Below the pieces are notes generated by a model. That model did not search any database and had not been told where the DNA came from. It worked only from the letters and a program-made list of their open reading frames with translations. 64,000 nucleotides of DNA, from the NCBI RefSeq assembly GCF_001269365.1, contig NZ_CXOM01000006.1, positions 1 to 64,000 on the forward strand, read 5' to 3'. The DNA comes from Limnohabitans sp. Rim11. GTDB taxonomy: Bacteria; Pseudomonadota; Gammaproteobacteria; Burkholderiales; Burkholderiaceae_C. A program made the translations under genes and the position numbers. Each line of letters begins with the position of its first letter. Within the stretch, counting starts at the first letter, position 1. Positions 1-7,371 of this stretch are shown piece after piece.

Positions 1-2
1 CC

Positions 3-770
3 TGGTTGCTGGAGCCCTTGTCGGCAAGGGCTGTGGAGAACCAAGCCCTGACAGCGCAGATCAAAGAGTTCTATGAGCAGAGCATGGGTATCTACGGCAG
101 CCCCCGAATCTTTTGTGATTTGAGGGAGGCAGGAGTTCAGTGCAGCGAGAACCGAGTGGCCAGACTGATGCGGATGGCTCAAATCAAGTCTGTGCGGGGC
201 TACAAGCGGCCTCGCTACAAGGTGGGCCGGCCCTCACAGGTCTCGCCCAACCAGTTGCAGCGCCAGTTCCAGCAAGACGCGGCGGATCAAGTTTGGGTGA
301 CCGATATCACGTACATCCGCACATATGAAGGGTGGCTCTACTTGGCGGTGGTGCTGGATTTGCACTCAAGGGCGGTGGTGGGTTGGAGCATGCGAGGCAG
401 CATGGAGACCACTTTAGTTCTTGATGCTTTGACGATGGCTGTGTGGCGTCGCCGTCCAAAGGGTTCCGTGATCATTCACTCGGATCAGGGTTCGCAGTTT
501 GGCAGTGACGAGTTCAGCCGTTGGTGCAAGGAAAACCGATTGAGCCCCAGCATGAGCAGAAGAGGCAACTGCTGGGACAACGCGGTGGCTGAATCGTTCT
601 TCAGTAACTTGAAGAGTGAAAAAATCAAAAAGAGGATTTATAAAACAAGGCAGGAGGCCAAGTCTGAGGTCTTTGAGTACATTGAAGGCTTCTACAATCC
701 AGTTCGGCGTCACAAACATCTTGACCAACTCAGCCCCCTTGAGTTCGAGAGACGTCAAATTGCGTTATGA
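3..770 (+). CDS. IS3-family transposase OrfB (5' end outside window)
   Basis: This is the DDE integrase/transposase that cuts and rejoins the IS ends. Counting from the codon at 6, an HTH_21-like segment (YGSPRIFCDLREAG) comes first, then an rve catalytic core with D100 (WVTDITY), D160 (HSDQGSQF) and E196 (DNAVAESFF). The 35-residue spacing between the second D and the E is typical of IS3. The C-terminal stretch YNPVRRHKHLDQLSPLEFE is also characteristic. In IS3 elements OrfB is normally made as an OrfAB fusion by -1 frameshifting; orfA is off the left edge. The frame is open to the first base, so the first TTG codon at 6 is not necessarily the real start. The catalytic residues are intact, so it could be active if the left end is complete. 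Confidence 0.93.
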   Translation, partial: WLLEPLSARAVENQALTAQIKEFYEQSMGIYGSPRIFCDLREAGVQCSENRVARLMRMAQIKSVRGYKRPRYKVGRPSQVSPNQLQRQFQQDAADQVWVTDITYIRTYEGWLYLAVVLDLHSRAVVGWSMRGSMETTLVLDALTMAVWRRRPKGSVIIHSDQGSQFGSDEFSRWCKENRLSPSMSRRGNCWDNAVAESFFSNLKSEKIKKRIYKTRQEAKSEVFEYIEGFYNPVRRHKHLDQLSPLEFERRQIAL

Positions 771-1588
771 AGAGTGTCTACAAAATTGGGGGAATGCCAA
801 TTGGACAAGATTTAATTAGCTTACTACGCAAAGATTCAAAGACAGTCTCGGCAATGGTCTACAAGCCCATTGCAAGTGAATGCAAAGGCGTTGCAATTAT
901 TTCGCACGGAGCAGGTGGGTCTGAAAAAGGCTATAACTATCTCGGATCAGCGATGTCTGATTTTGGTTATCTTGCGGTAGTTGTTGGTCATCAAGAAAGT
1001 GGGCTTCAAGTTGTTAAAGAGCAAACCAGCGGAACAACACTAAGCGAAGGCTTAGCCAAACTTATTACAGACCCAAAGGCTTACCAAGCTAGATTTATGG
1101 ACATTGCTGTTGCGAAAGAATGGGTTCAAAGTCAGTGCAATTCTAAAGTGGCTGTTTTGATTGGTCACTCAATGGGTGCAGCGACTGTGATGATGGCTGC
1201 AGGTGCACGCAACAAATTAAATATTGCTGAAGTTTCTAATTTCACGGCTTACATCGCAATTTCTCCACAAGGTTCTGGATTGATATTTCCTGAAATGGCG
1301 TGGAGCGATATCAGTCCACCTGTTTTGATGCTGACGGGTACTCAAGACAAGGAATTGGGTGGGTTATCTTGGGAAACAAGAACCGAGCCATTTAATAATA
1401 TGAAAGCAGGATGCAAGTGGCTTGGCGTCATTGGTGGTGCCACTCATATGAACTTTGCTGGGCGAGGCATATCAAAAAAAACGGAGACATTGACTTTGCA
1501 GGTAATTCGTGACTTTTTGACAGGTGTCCAAGCCGGTGACTGCAAACTATTGAATCAGATATCAGGAATGACGATATCGGTGAAGTGA
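767..1588 (+). CDS. Alpha/beta hydrolase, N-terminus supplied by the IS end
   Basis: A 273-residue alpha/beta-hydrolase-fold protein. The oxyanion-hole segment is HGAGGS (47-52), the nucleophile elbow GHSMG has Ser135, and D194 (GTQDKE) and H227 (GGATHMNF) fit the rest of the triad. It resembles the dienelactone-hydrolase/PAF-acetylhydrolase-like group of secreted esterases, but the substrate is unknown. The ATG at 767 overlaps the transposase stop, and the first 11 codons (to 799) lie within the presumed IS terminus, so the native start and any signal peptide were probably lost. An internal ATG at 794 is also inside the IS end. Codon use is AT-rich like the genes downstream. It may be a truncated gene still expressed from the IS, or a silent remnant. 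Confidence 0.75.
   Translation: MKSVYKIGGMPIGQDLISLLRKDSKTVSAMVYKPIASECKGVAIISHGAGGSEKGYNYLGSAMSDFGYLAVVVGHQESGLQVVKEQTSGTTLSEGLAKLITDPKAYQARFMDIAVAKEWVQSQCNSKVAVLIGHSMGAATVMMAAGARNKLNIAEVSNFTAYIAISPQGSGLIFPEMAWSDISPPVLMLTGTQDKELGGLSWETRTEPFNNMKAGCKWLGVIGGATHMNFAGRGISKKTETLTLQVIRDFLTGVQAGDCKLLNQISGMTISVK
773..799 (+). repeat. Putative right inverted repeat of the IS
   Basis: The segment begins GTGTCTACAAAATTGGGG and ends ATGCCA. It lies just after the OrfB stop and looks like IRR ends of IS3-group elements. The AT-rich target DNA follows. The assignment rests on family resemblance only because the left end is not visible. Confidence 0.55.
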
Positions 1589-1604
1589 TGAAAAGTTGAT
1601 TCCC

Positions 1605-1642
1605 GAAACTTTTGAAAAAAGTTTGGGGTCTATAGGGATGGC
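1605..1642 (+). repeat. Dispersed intergenic repeat, copy A (5' part only)
   Basis: AAACTTTTGAAAAAAGTTT (itself a small inverted repeat) is followed by GGGGTCTATAGGGATGG. This matches the first part of copies at 7.25, 8.34, 13.73 and 14.17 kb. It sits between the hydrolase stop and the sensor-kinase gene. Confidence 0.6.
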
Positions 1643-1679
1643 GGGGCTGCTGTGGATTGAATAGGGTATAACTTTACAA

Positions 1680-3263
1680 ATGATGACTCATTCAATGAAA
1701 AACTTAAAGCTAGCGATGTTGTTCTCGCTTGTATTTGTGTGCGTTGACTGGCTTAGTTTCATTCATCCAATGGGGCAGCTCAACATCACACCTTGGAACC
1801 CGCCAGCCGCAGTTCAAGTACTTTTCTTAACTTGGGCGGGATTGAATTGGGCTCCGTGGGTGTTTATCACAATCGGATTTGCTGACTGGTTAATCCGCGA
1901 TTCAATCATTTTCTCATCTTCTGTTTTGATTGGAAATACGATATTGATCGGATGCTACGCAAGTATTTCGTATGTATTGATCAAGCTAATGAAAGGTGTT
2001 CCAAGACTTCAAAACCGAGTTGAAGTTTTTAAGCTAAGTTTGGTTAGCGTGATTGGTGCGGCAATTACATCAATCTTGTATGTTGGATTTCAAACTTTAA
2101 TAGGAAAATTAGTCAAAGAAGATTTTGCAGAGGCAAGTTATCGTTTTTTTGTAGGCGATCTATTGGGACTGGTTGTCGTACTTCCGTTGTCTCTTTTATT
2201 TTTAAATCAATACAGACAAAATCAATTCAAGCAAATGTTCAAGAGTCAATCATTTTGGCTATTGTTCTTGGGGCTTCTAGTATGTGAATATTTCGTTTTT
2301 TCTTTGCCTATTGCATTGCAGATGAAATATTTTTTCCCGCTGTTTTTTGCAGTTGGCTTGATTGGCGCCGCTCATTCTCTGCCAGGCGCCACATTTGCCG
2401 CGGCTGTGGTGCAAATACCTTTAGTCATCAGTTTTACCCAGATTGGTGTGCTGCCCAGTGATTTGATTGATATGCAAATTGTGATGTTTACTTTGTCAAT
2501 GACGGGATTGCTCATTGGTACGGTTGTAGATGAGCGCTTGAATACACAAGAAAAATTGAAAGAAACATTGCAGTTGGTGGCAGCGGGTGAGTTGGCAGGA
2601 TCTCTCGCACACGAACTGCATCAGCCTATGAGTGCTATCAATGCCTATGCAGAATCTGCGATGTTGCTTTCGTCAAGTGAACACAACGAGCTAAACGGAA
2701 AAAACAAAGATACATTGCGGAAAACACTAGATCAAATCATCAAAGAATCAATTCGTGCCTCTGAGATTGTTCGTGGTTTGAGAAGTTTTTTCATCGGTGG
2801 TGCATCAAACATCAAGTTGGCAGATGTTGACCAGTTGGTGACAGATACAGTTTTTCAGTTAGAAAGCTACGCTCAAAAGCTAAATGTCCAGTTAAAGATA
2901 GAAAAGCTCCGCGAACCAGTGTGGGTGATGGTTGACATCACTCAGGTTAAAACAGCATTAGGCAACTTGATCAAGAATGCTATAGAGTCAGCCAACTCGG
3001 ATGGTGTCGTTGAAGTAATGTTTGCGTTTGATAAGCAACAGCGAATTGAAATAAGCATTTTTGATTCAGGTAAAACACTGGATATCTACGAAAGTGAAAT
3101 TATTTTCAAACCTTTTTACAGTGATAAAAAAGATGGCTTGGGATTAGGTTTGTCTATCAGTAAGTCATTGATTGAAAACAATGATGGATCAATTTCGTAC
3201 AGATCAAAACCTAAAAAATGTTTTGTTGTTTCATTGCCAACAGGGAACAAAATAGATGTTTGA
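1680..3263 (+). CDS. MASE1-type membrane sensor histidine kinase
   Basis: A 527-residue hybrid of an N-terminal multi-pass membrane sensor (about residues 8-282, roughly eight hydrophobic segments, MASE1-like) and a cytoplasmic kinase core. The H-box is LAGSLAHELHQPMSAINAYA with phospho-acceptor H311. The ATPase domain shows the N-box around N433 (NLIKNAIES), D462 (DSG) and the glycine loop GLGLG (486-490). The start is uncertain: ATG codons at 1680, 1683 and 1695 are all possible and none has a clear ribosome site. The stop overlaps the start of the response-regulator gene by 8 bases, so the two form a two-component pair. MASE1 is a predicted integral-membrane sensory domain whose ligand is generally unknown. 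The gene is AT-rich like the surrounding island. Confidence 0.88.
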   Translation: MMTHSMKNLKLAMLFSLVFVCVDWLSFIHPMGQLNITPWNPPAAVQVLFLTWAGLNWAPWVFITIGFADWLIRDSIIFSSSVLIGNTILIGCYASISYVLIKLMKGVPRLQNRVEVFKLSLVSVIGAAITSILYVGFQTLIGKLVKEDFAEASYRFFVGDLLGLVVVLPLSLLFLNQYRQNQFKQMFKSQSFWLLFLGLLVCEYFVFSLPIALQMKYFFPLFFAVGLIGAAHSLPGATFAAAVVQIPLVISFTQIGVLPSDLIDMQIVMFTLSMTGLLIGTVVDERLNTQEKLKETLQLVAAGELAGSLAHELHQPMSAINAYAESAMLLSSSEHNELNGKNKDTLRKTLDQIIKESIRASEIVRGLRSFFIGGASNIKLADVDQLVTDTVFQLESYAQKLNVQLKIEKLREPVWVMVDITQVKTALGNLIKNAIESANSDGVVEVMFAFDKQQRIEISIFDSGKTLDIYESEIIFKPFYSDKKDGLGLGLSISKSLIENNDGSISYRSKPKKCFVVSLPTGNKIDV

Positions 3264-3843
3264 AAACAAACTGATTTGTATTGTTGATGATGATGCGTCT
3301 GTGCGTGATTCACTGAGCTTGGTGCTTGGTTTAAAGGGCTACGACTGCCGGACTTATGAAAGTGCTGAGTCTTTCCTATCTAGTTTGCCCAATCGTCCCG
3401 CTTGTATCATTTTGGATTTGAAGATGACGGGAATGAGTGGACTAGAACTGCAAAACCGTTTGCTTAGTTTAAAGACACCAGTTCAAATCATTTTTCTAAC
3501 TGCCTTTGCAGATGTTCAAGTGATGCGTGAAGCATTTTTAGGCAATGCTGTGGACTTTTTAGAAAAGCCATTTGTACTTGAACAGCTTTTGGAATCTATC
3601 AACCGTTCATTTCAAAATCTATCTGCCACTACCGAAAATATCCAACAAAATCAAAAACTGAGCTTGCTGACACCTCGGGAGAAAGAAGTCTTTGATGTTC
3701 TTTCCCAAGGAAAAAGTCATCGTGAAATCGGAGAATTGCTGAAAATCAGCCCTAGAACTGTAGAGGTTCATAAGGCTAGAGTGATGGAAAAGCTGGGAAT
3801 AAAGACGCTTGCTGACCTTCTGCGGCTTTCTGTCAAATCTTAA
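3256..3843 (+). CDS. FixJ/NarL-type response regulator
   Basis: A 195-residue regulator that should receive phosphate from the MASE1 kinase. The receiver domain (1-120) has the acidic pocket DDD at 11-13, phospho-acceptor D54 (ILDLKMTG), T82-region FLTAF and the conserved lysine in LEKPF. A LuxR/FixJ helix-turn-helix follows at about 137-190 (LTPREKEVFDVLSQGKSHREIGELL, then TVEVHKARVMEKLG). No operator could be assigned. A short hairpin without a T-run (TAAGGGC TT GCCCTTA) lies 8 bases after the stop. Its targets are not evident, and the small membrane-protein genes just downstream are the nearest candidates. Confidence 0.9.
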   Translation: MFENKLICIVDDDASVRDSLSLVLGLKGYDCRTYESAESFLSSLPNRPACIILDLKMTGMSGLELQNRLLSLKTPVQIIFLTAFADVQVMREAFLGNAVDFLEKPFVLEQLLESINRSFQNLSATTENIQQNQKLSLLTPREKEVFDVLSQGKSHREIGELLKISPRTVEVHKARVMEKLGIKTLADLLRLSVKS

Positions 3844-3932
3844 GTTGATATAAGGGCTTGCCCTTACGGCTTGGGGCGAATTTACAAACTTGGGTGGTTT
3901 TTCTACATTGGGGCAACTAACGAAAGTTGCAA

Positions 3933-4106
3933 ATGACCACTTCAAGTTCAAATCCATTTTCTATCGGCTGCACAATGGTCGGGGTATTGGTGCTTCTTGT
4001 TGCGCTTCTGGTTCACGCCTTGACTGAAAATTTCACTGCCTTGTATTACTTTTCATTGGGAATGTTTGTAATTGGTTTTCTTGTAAATACAAGTGAAACC
4101 GAATGA
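3933..4106 (+). CDS. Small two-helix membrane protein (57 aa), hypothetical
   Basis: An ATG at 3933 opens a 57-codon frame ending in TGA at 4106. The product has a short polar N-terminus (MTTSSSNPF), a first hydrophobic helix (CTMVGVLVLLVALLVHAL), a short loop (TENFT) and a second helix (LYYFSLGMFVIGFLV), then a polar tail. The hydrophobic pattern is coherent, but the Shine-Dalgarno is weak and no family is recognised. It lies 90 bases after the response regulator, on the same strand. Confidence 0.4.
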   Translation: MTTSSSNPFSIGCTMVGVLVLLVALLVHALTENFTALYYFSLGMFVIGFLVNTSETE

Positions 4107-4240
4107 ATCAAAGTATTGCAGTTTAAATAATTTTTAAATGTAATTCAGAGGATTATTTCGTTTGGATCAATAAGTCACACGTAAAGTCAAGCTATCCTGC
4201 AATGAAGGTCTAACTTCTATATCGTCTTTAAGGGTCCAAT

Positions 4241-4432
4241 ATGTTTCAAGTAGTCGTTCAGTCTGCTATGCGTCAATTGAAATCAAAATTGCGTTTACCT
4301 GCCCCACCCACAAGCTCATCAGAAACAGATAAAAAATCTGAATCTAAAGACAAAACAGGGCTTATTCTGATTCTTATGATTGGCGGCGGAATATTGTTGA
4401 TGGCTATGTTCTCAAATTTACCAAGCAACTAA
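4241..4432 (+). CDS. Small single-pass membrane protein, paralogue 1 (63 aa)
   Basis: The 63-residue product has a basic amphipathic N-terminus (SAMRQLKSKLRLPAPP), a polar charged linker (SETDKKSESKDKTG) and one glycine-containing membrane helix (LILILMIGGGILLMAMF), ending FSNLPSN. A near copy with 54 of 63 residues identical is encoded on the other strand at 13849-14040. AAGGGTCC precedes the ATG by a few bases. Conservation of the copy and of the sequence just upstream (TCCAATATG versus GCCAATATG) supports real coding. Function is unknown; no known family is recognised. Confidence 0.75.
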   Translation: MFQVVVQSAMRQLKSKLRLPAPPTSSSETDKKSESKDKTGLILILMIGGGILLMAMFSNLPSN

Positions 4433-4503
4433 TTGCTTTTTAGGTAGTGTTCATTTGTTTGAGATCTAGAAGGATGCGAGGACAGCGATAGATTTATCAG
4501 GTT

Positions 4504-4713
4504 TCAGTTAGTCAATTTCTTTATCGTTGGATCAACTGCAAGTGGATCAAGTTGGCGCTGAATATTGGCAACTGAGTTGGGATTGTGAATAACTCGTTTT
4601 AACTGATTGTTCCCAACTGAAGCACTCGCACTACTACTTGGCGCAGAAGTCGTCTTAGGCTTGGATTTAACAGCGTTAGATTGGACTTTCTGTCGCATTG
4701 AACACTGGATCAA
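4504..4713 (-). CDS. Hypothetical small basic protein (69 aa), doubtful
   Basis: The frame encodes a Ser/Lys-rich segment (residues 10-35) followed by NQLKRVIHNPNSVANIQRQLDPLAV. No motif is recognised and there is no clear ribosome site. It lies between the 63-residue membrane protein and a DUF4287 gene remnant, in DNA that seems degraded, so it may be a fragment of a longer lost gene. Confidence 0.25.
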   Translation of the reverse strand: MIQCSMRQKVQSNAVKSKPKTTSAPSSSASASVGNNQLKRVIHNPNSVANIQRQLDPLAVDPTIKKLTN

Positions 4714-4836
4714 ACTTGTTCAAAAAAAAGCATGAAACACATGGAAGTTGTGAATTGGCTGAAGACTGAGCATGGTCTTGGACACGGACACGCCAATGCA
4801 ATCGTGGGCTATTGCTTTGCCCAGAAGTCAGCGTGA
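4702..4836 (+). pseudogene. Remnant of a DUF4287 gene (C-terminal half)
   Basis: Reading from the ATG at 4732 gives MKHMEVVNWLKTEHGLGHGHANAIV... and stops at 4836. The phrase VNWLKTEHGLGHGHANA is the hallmark of DUF4287 proteins, which are normally about 65-75 residues or longer, with an N-terminal half of the type 'KTG..ed' missing here. Upstream in the same frame only an unrelated 10-codon stretch is open, back to a TGA at 4699. It is best read as a broken end of a lost gene, not as a working small protein. Confidence 0.65.
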
Positions 4837-4871
4837 TACCCGTGGAGCTTACGGATAGCCTTTATAGCCAC

Positions 4872-4920
4872 TGAATGTCAAAGCCTTTGAATAAATTTTC
4901 GGGTCTTCAAGTTTGTGGGG
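4872..4920 (+). repeat. Dispersed intergenic repeat, copy B (5' part only)
   Basis: AGCCTTTGAATAAATTTT then CGGGTCTTCAAG matches the leading block of the family. Copy B is directly at the 3' end of the membrane-protein gene 4907-5437 and slightly overlaps its last codons. Confidence 0.5.
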
Positions 4921-5437
4921 CGCTTGTTCTCTTGAATGGTAGAAACGGATTCCACTTGTCGTCGCCTTTGGGGATGCGGTTGGCATTGCGAACTGAAACA
5001 AACATCAAATAGCACATAAAAAATCTAAATACGAGTAATAGGTTGAAGCCTATAGTTGGGTTCGCAAATTGATCTTTATAGAAGATTGTCATGTCGGCAA
5101 TGAAATTAATCGAACCCACAGTGAACATTGCTAAAAAGAAAAGTGCAGGATATTTCTCGGTTTTGTAGGCAATAAATCCTATGAACATAAATGCAAACAT
5201 GATCCAAGCCCTGAAATAAAGAGCAGACTTCATGTATTCCCTGACCAAGGGGTCTGTGAAAAGGCTGCTTGCCACTTCATCTGTAAATACAGTCAATCGT
5301 ATGAACCAGATAAGTCCAGCTATCCAGACGAGCCAAAGACGCAAGGGGAAAAATTTGTCTGGATTTAGATCTGCCTGCCCTGGTCTGGCAAGCAGGGCTT
5401 CTAACTCGTCTGCAGACAATAGTTGTCTTTTGTTCAT
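4907..5437 (-). CDS. Hypothetical four-helix membrane protein (176 aa)
   Basis: The product has a cytoplasmic-looking N-terminus with LLSADELEALLARPGQADLNPDKFFP and then about four hydrophobic helices (roughly residues 30-50, 70-90, 97-118 and 127-147) and a basic tail (KWNPFLPFKRTSAPQT). No catalytic motif is visible and the family is not recognised. It is a stand-alone minus-strand gene in the AT-rich island, flanked by repeat copies B and C. Confidence 0.7.
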   Translation of the reverse strand: MNKRQLLSADELEALLARPGQADLNPDKFFPLRLWLVWIAGLIWFIRLTVFTDEVASSLFTDPLVREYMKSALYFRAWIMFAFMFIGFIAYKTEKYPALFFLAMFTVGSINFIADMTIFYKDQFANPTIGFNLLLVFRFFMCYLMFVSVRNANRIPKGDDKWNPFLPFKRTSAPQT

Positions 5438-5631
5438 TTGTTATAAATTACTAGCACTTGGCTAATGCAAGTGTTGTTTAACATTTGGAAAATGTAAGTT
5501 CAAGGTTTTACGAATAGATGATTTGTATCTTAAAGGTGCAAATTGCAAGTTGTTTTGTATCAATAAAATAGAAAACTTGCACTAGCTCTGAAGCTGATAG
5601 TTTGAGAGTTCGGTGGTTTAAAAATTCGTCG

Positions 5632-5750
5632 CCGATTTTTAAACCCTGCGTATAAATCGTTGAGGCAGGTTTGGTTTCAGGGGGTCTACCGTGTTCGTGG
5701 GTTGGGGTGGTCAAGGGGTGTCGTGTTACACGACAGTTGGTGGTGATGTC
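5632..5750 (+). repeat. Dispersed intergenic repeat, copy C (3' part) with TGTCGT hairpin
   Basis: GATTTTTAAACCCTGCGTA, ATCGTTGAGGCAGGTTTGG and a block ending in a hairpin TGTCGT-GTTAC-ACGACA (5719-5735) followed by GTTGGTGGTGATG match copies E and G in order. The 5438-5827 interval has no convincing gene. It holds this repeat and, at its right end, the RTX gene terminator. Confidence 0.7.
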
Positions 5751-5785
5751 CTTTTAAAGGACAAACGGTTGACGTCTTCATAGGC

Positions 5786-5809
5786 AAAAAAGGCGCCCGA
5801 AGGCGCCTT
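5786..5809 (-). terminator. Rho-independent terminator of the RTX gene
   Basis: On the minus strand AAGGCGCC-TTCG-GGCGCCTT is followed by a run of T. A stable stem with a UUCG-type loop lies 19 bases after the RTX stop codon. Confidence 0.9.
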
Positions 5810-5827
5810 AATCCCAGCAATGGAAAT

Positions 5828-7027
5828 TTACAGAACTAAATCGGTTTGACTAATTAAAGTTACACCAACAAGCTCTATTTGAAATTCAGCGGCTGTATCT
5901 CTGTCGTTGCTTCCATACAGAACGCCATTTTCAAACCATACAGCGCCGTTTGCGTTGGCAAGTGACAAGTTAGAAGCATTGCCGATGAATATAAAGACAT
6001 CATTTGTCCAATTTCCAACTGTAGCGTCAATGGCTGATAGATCAATTTTGTCGCCATTGGTAAAGTCAAAAATATGATCGCGAGTGGTGCTAGTCAGACC
6101 TGATTCAAACACATTTGTAATTCTGAATGTGTCGTTCCCCAATCCGCCATAAAGATCGTCTGAACCTGCTCCGCCAATTAAGATGTCGTCACCATCTTCA
6201 CCATACAGGTCGTCACTGCCAATGCCACCTGTCAGTGCATCAATACCAGCTCCACCGTTCAAGTAGTCATCGCCATTACCACCGTCTAAACGGTCATTTC
6301 CTATACCGCCATAAAGGTCGTCAGAGCCAGATTCGCCATTTAATTGATCATCGCCATCGGCGCCATATAGATCGTCATTACCGTTGCCACTTGACAAGCG
6401 ATCATTGCCGTTTCCTGCATAGTAGTGAGCATCGCTATTGTTACCGCGCCACTGGTCATCGCTGTCAGTGCCTGAAGCGCTTCCACTCCAAACACTTCCA
6501 TCTGTCGCAACATAAGATTTTGAAACCTTAGCGAACACACCATCACCATCTAAATCTGAGTAGATTGAGGTTTCTGTAATGCCACGTTCTACTTCTGTTT
6601 TGATGATGTTGGAGCCGTCAATTGTCCAAGTTTCGTTTAAGTCAATTCTTTCTTGTGATTTATAGCCGCGTTCAATTTCATAAACGGCAGCTACAGCGCC
6701 ATTGACAACATCAAATTGATAGCCATTTTGCAATTGGCTGGTAGTTGAATTTTGTGTTGTTATTGAGTTTGAGATTGATGAGCTATCAGTGGAATAAGAC
6801 TTGGACATCTTGGCAAAAATTCCATCTCCGTCAATGTCGCTGTAAATGGTAGTTTCAGCGCGACCGTGTTCATACTCAGTTTTGACGACATTGCCACCAT
6901 CAACTGACCAGGCTTCATCCCTGTCCATTTTTTCAAACTTAGTGCGTCCATTTTTGATCTCATAAACTGCTGTGACGGCACCATTCAAAATATTGAATTT
7001 ATAGCCTTTGTTTGAATCGTTGCTCAT
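5828..7027 (-). CDS. RTX calcium-binding protein with duplicated N-terminal domain
   Basis: A 399-residue protein without a Sec signal. Two related domains come first, about residues 8-80 and 98-172. Each has the pattern NGAV-AVYEI, E-W-DG-N--KTE, then a calcium-loop-like SD-DGDG-FAK-SKSY. About ten RTX nonapeptides (GGxGxDxLY type, for example SDDLYGGIGNDRLDGGNGDD) fill about 205-320. The C-terminus (HIFDFTNGDKIDLSAIDA ... ELVGV) resembles type I secretion signals, so export by an ABC/MFP/TolC machine is expected, but none is encoded in the window. AAAGGGAA precedes the ATG. A PmrA/QseB-type direct repeat lies 61 bases upstream. A structural or adhesive surface role is possible; no enzyme domain is seen. 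Confidence 0.88.
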   Translation of the reverse strand: MSNDSNKGYKFNILNGAVTAVYEIKNGRTKFEKMDRDEAWSVDGGNVVKTEYEHGRAETTIYSDIDGDGIFAKMSKSYSTDSSSISNSITTQNSTTSQLQNGYQFDVVNGAVAAVYEIERGYKSQERIDLNETWTIDGSNIIKTEVERGITETSIYSDLDGDGVFAKVSKSYVATDGSVWSGSASGTDSDDQWRGNNSDAHYYAGNGNDRLSSGNGNDDLYGADGDDQLNGESGSDDLYGGIGNDRLDGGNGDDYLNGGAGIDALTGGIGSDDLYGEDGDDILIGGAGSDDLYGGLGNDTFRITNVFESGLTSTTRDHIFDFTNGDKIDLSAIDATVGNWTNDVFIFIGNASNLSLANANGAVWFENGVLYGSNDRDTAAEFQIELVGVTLISQTDLVL

Positions 7028-7087
7028 ATAGTTCCCTTTGATTGCAATGAAATTGCTTTGCTGAGAACTAGAATTTAATGAGCTCAG

Positions 7088-7104
7088 CTGAAGGAATTCT
7101 TAAG
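7088..7104 (-). promoter_or_regulatory. PmrA/QseB-type direct-repeat box upstream of the RTX gene
   Basis: On the minus strand the sequence is CTTAAG-AATTC-CTTCAG, followed ten bases later by TAAATT, a plausible -10. It fits YTTAAK-N5-YTTAAK with one deviation. Further upstream (7121-7135) there are two more TTAAG units ten bases apart. The same box precedes the DUF5666 and SHP genes near the QseBC-like genes at 21-23 kb. Confidence 0.6.
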
Positions 7105-7249
7105 ACGCAATGTTTTGAATTTAAGTTCAATTAAGCCGTAAAGAATCCAATATCTCTCTTGGTCCTAGGGAGCGATTAGCGAATGGCATCTAAATTTGAG
7201 ACAAACTAATCGCAGATAGTGCTTAATTCTTAAGCAGGGATCAACTCAC

Positions 7250-7370
7250 AGATTCTCAGAATTTTTGAATCAAGTTTGGGGTCTCCAAGGATGGGGGTTG
7301 AGTTGAACTGAAAACTCATCGTCAATTCCAAGCGATCGGTATAAATCACGGATGCAGGTTTGATATCTGA
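7250..7370 (+). repeat. Dispersed intergenic repeat, copy D
   Basis: GATTCTCAGAATTTTTGAAT, CAAGTTTGGGGTCTCCAAGG and, further on, GGTATAAATCACGGATGCAGG follow the family order, although the terminal hairpin block is missing. The interval 7028-7371 has no credible gene. It holds the RTX regulatory box and this repeat. Confidence 0.6.
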
Positions 7371-7371
7371 T

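Larger units (their letters stand above)
1..799 (+). mobile_element. IS3-family insertion sequence, right-hand part
   Basis: The window starts inside an IS3-type element. Its transposase frame is open to the left edge and ends at 770. About 29 bases further on, the sequence from about 773 to 799 (GTGTCTAC...GGGGGAATGCCA) has the form of a right terminal repeat of this family, namely GTGTCTA followed by a G-rich run and an end in CA. The left end and orfA lie outside the window, so neither the mate repeat nor the target duplication can be checked. Base composition changes to AT-rich immediately after 800. Confidence 0.8.

Noticed and set aside
5508..5714. 68-codon minus-strand frame
   Set aside because: It lies over repeat copy C. 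Its peptide shares the KPAS-IYT stretch with another frame over copy D, which comes from the repeat DNA and not from protein conservation.
6127..6531. His-rich frame on the plus strand
   Set aside because: It is the reverse reading of the RTX repeat codons. Regular His/Arg content comes from the antisense of GAT and GGC codons.
5828..7027. RTX gene as part of a complete type I secretion locus
   Set aside because: No ABC transporter, membrane-fusion protein or TolC-type gene lies within the window. The exporter must be encoded elsewhere.
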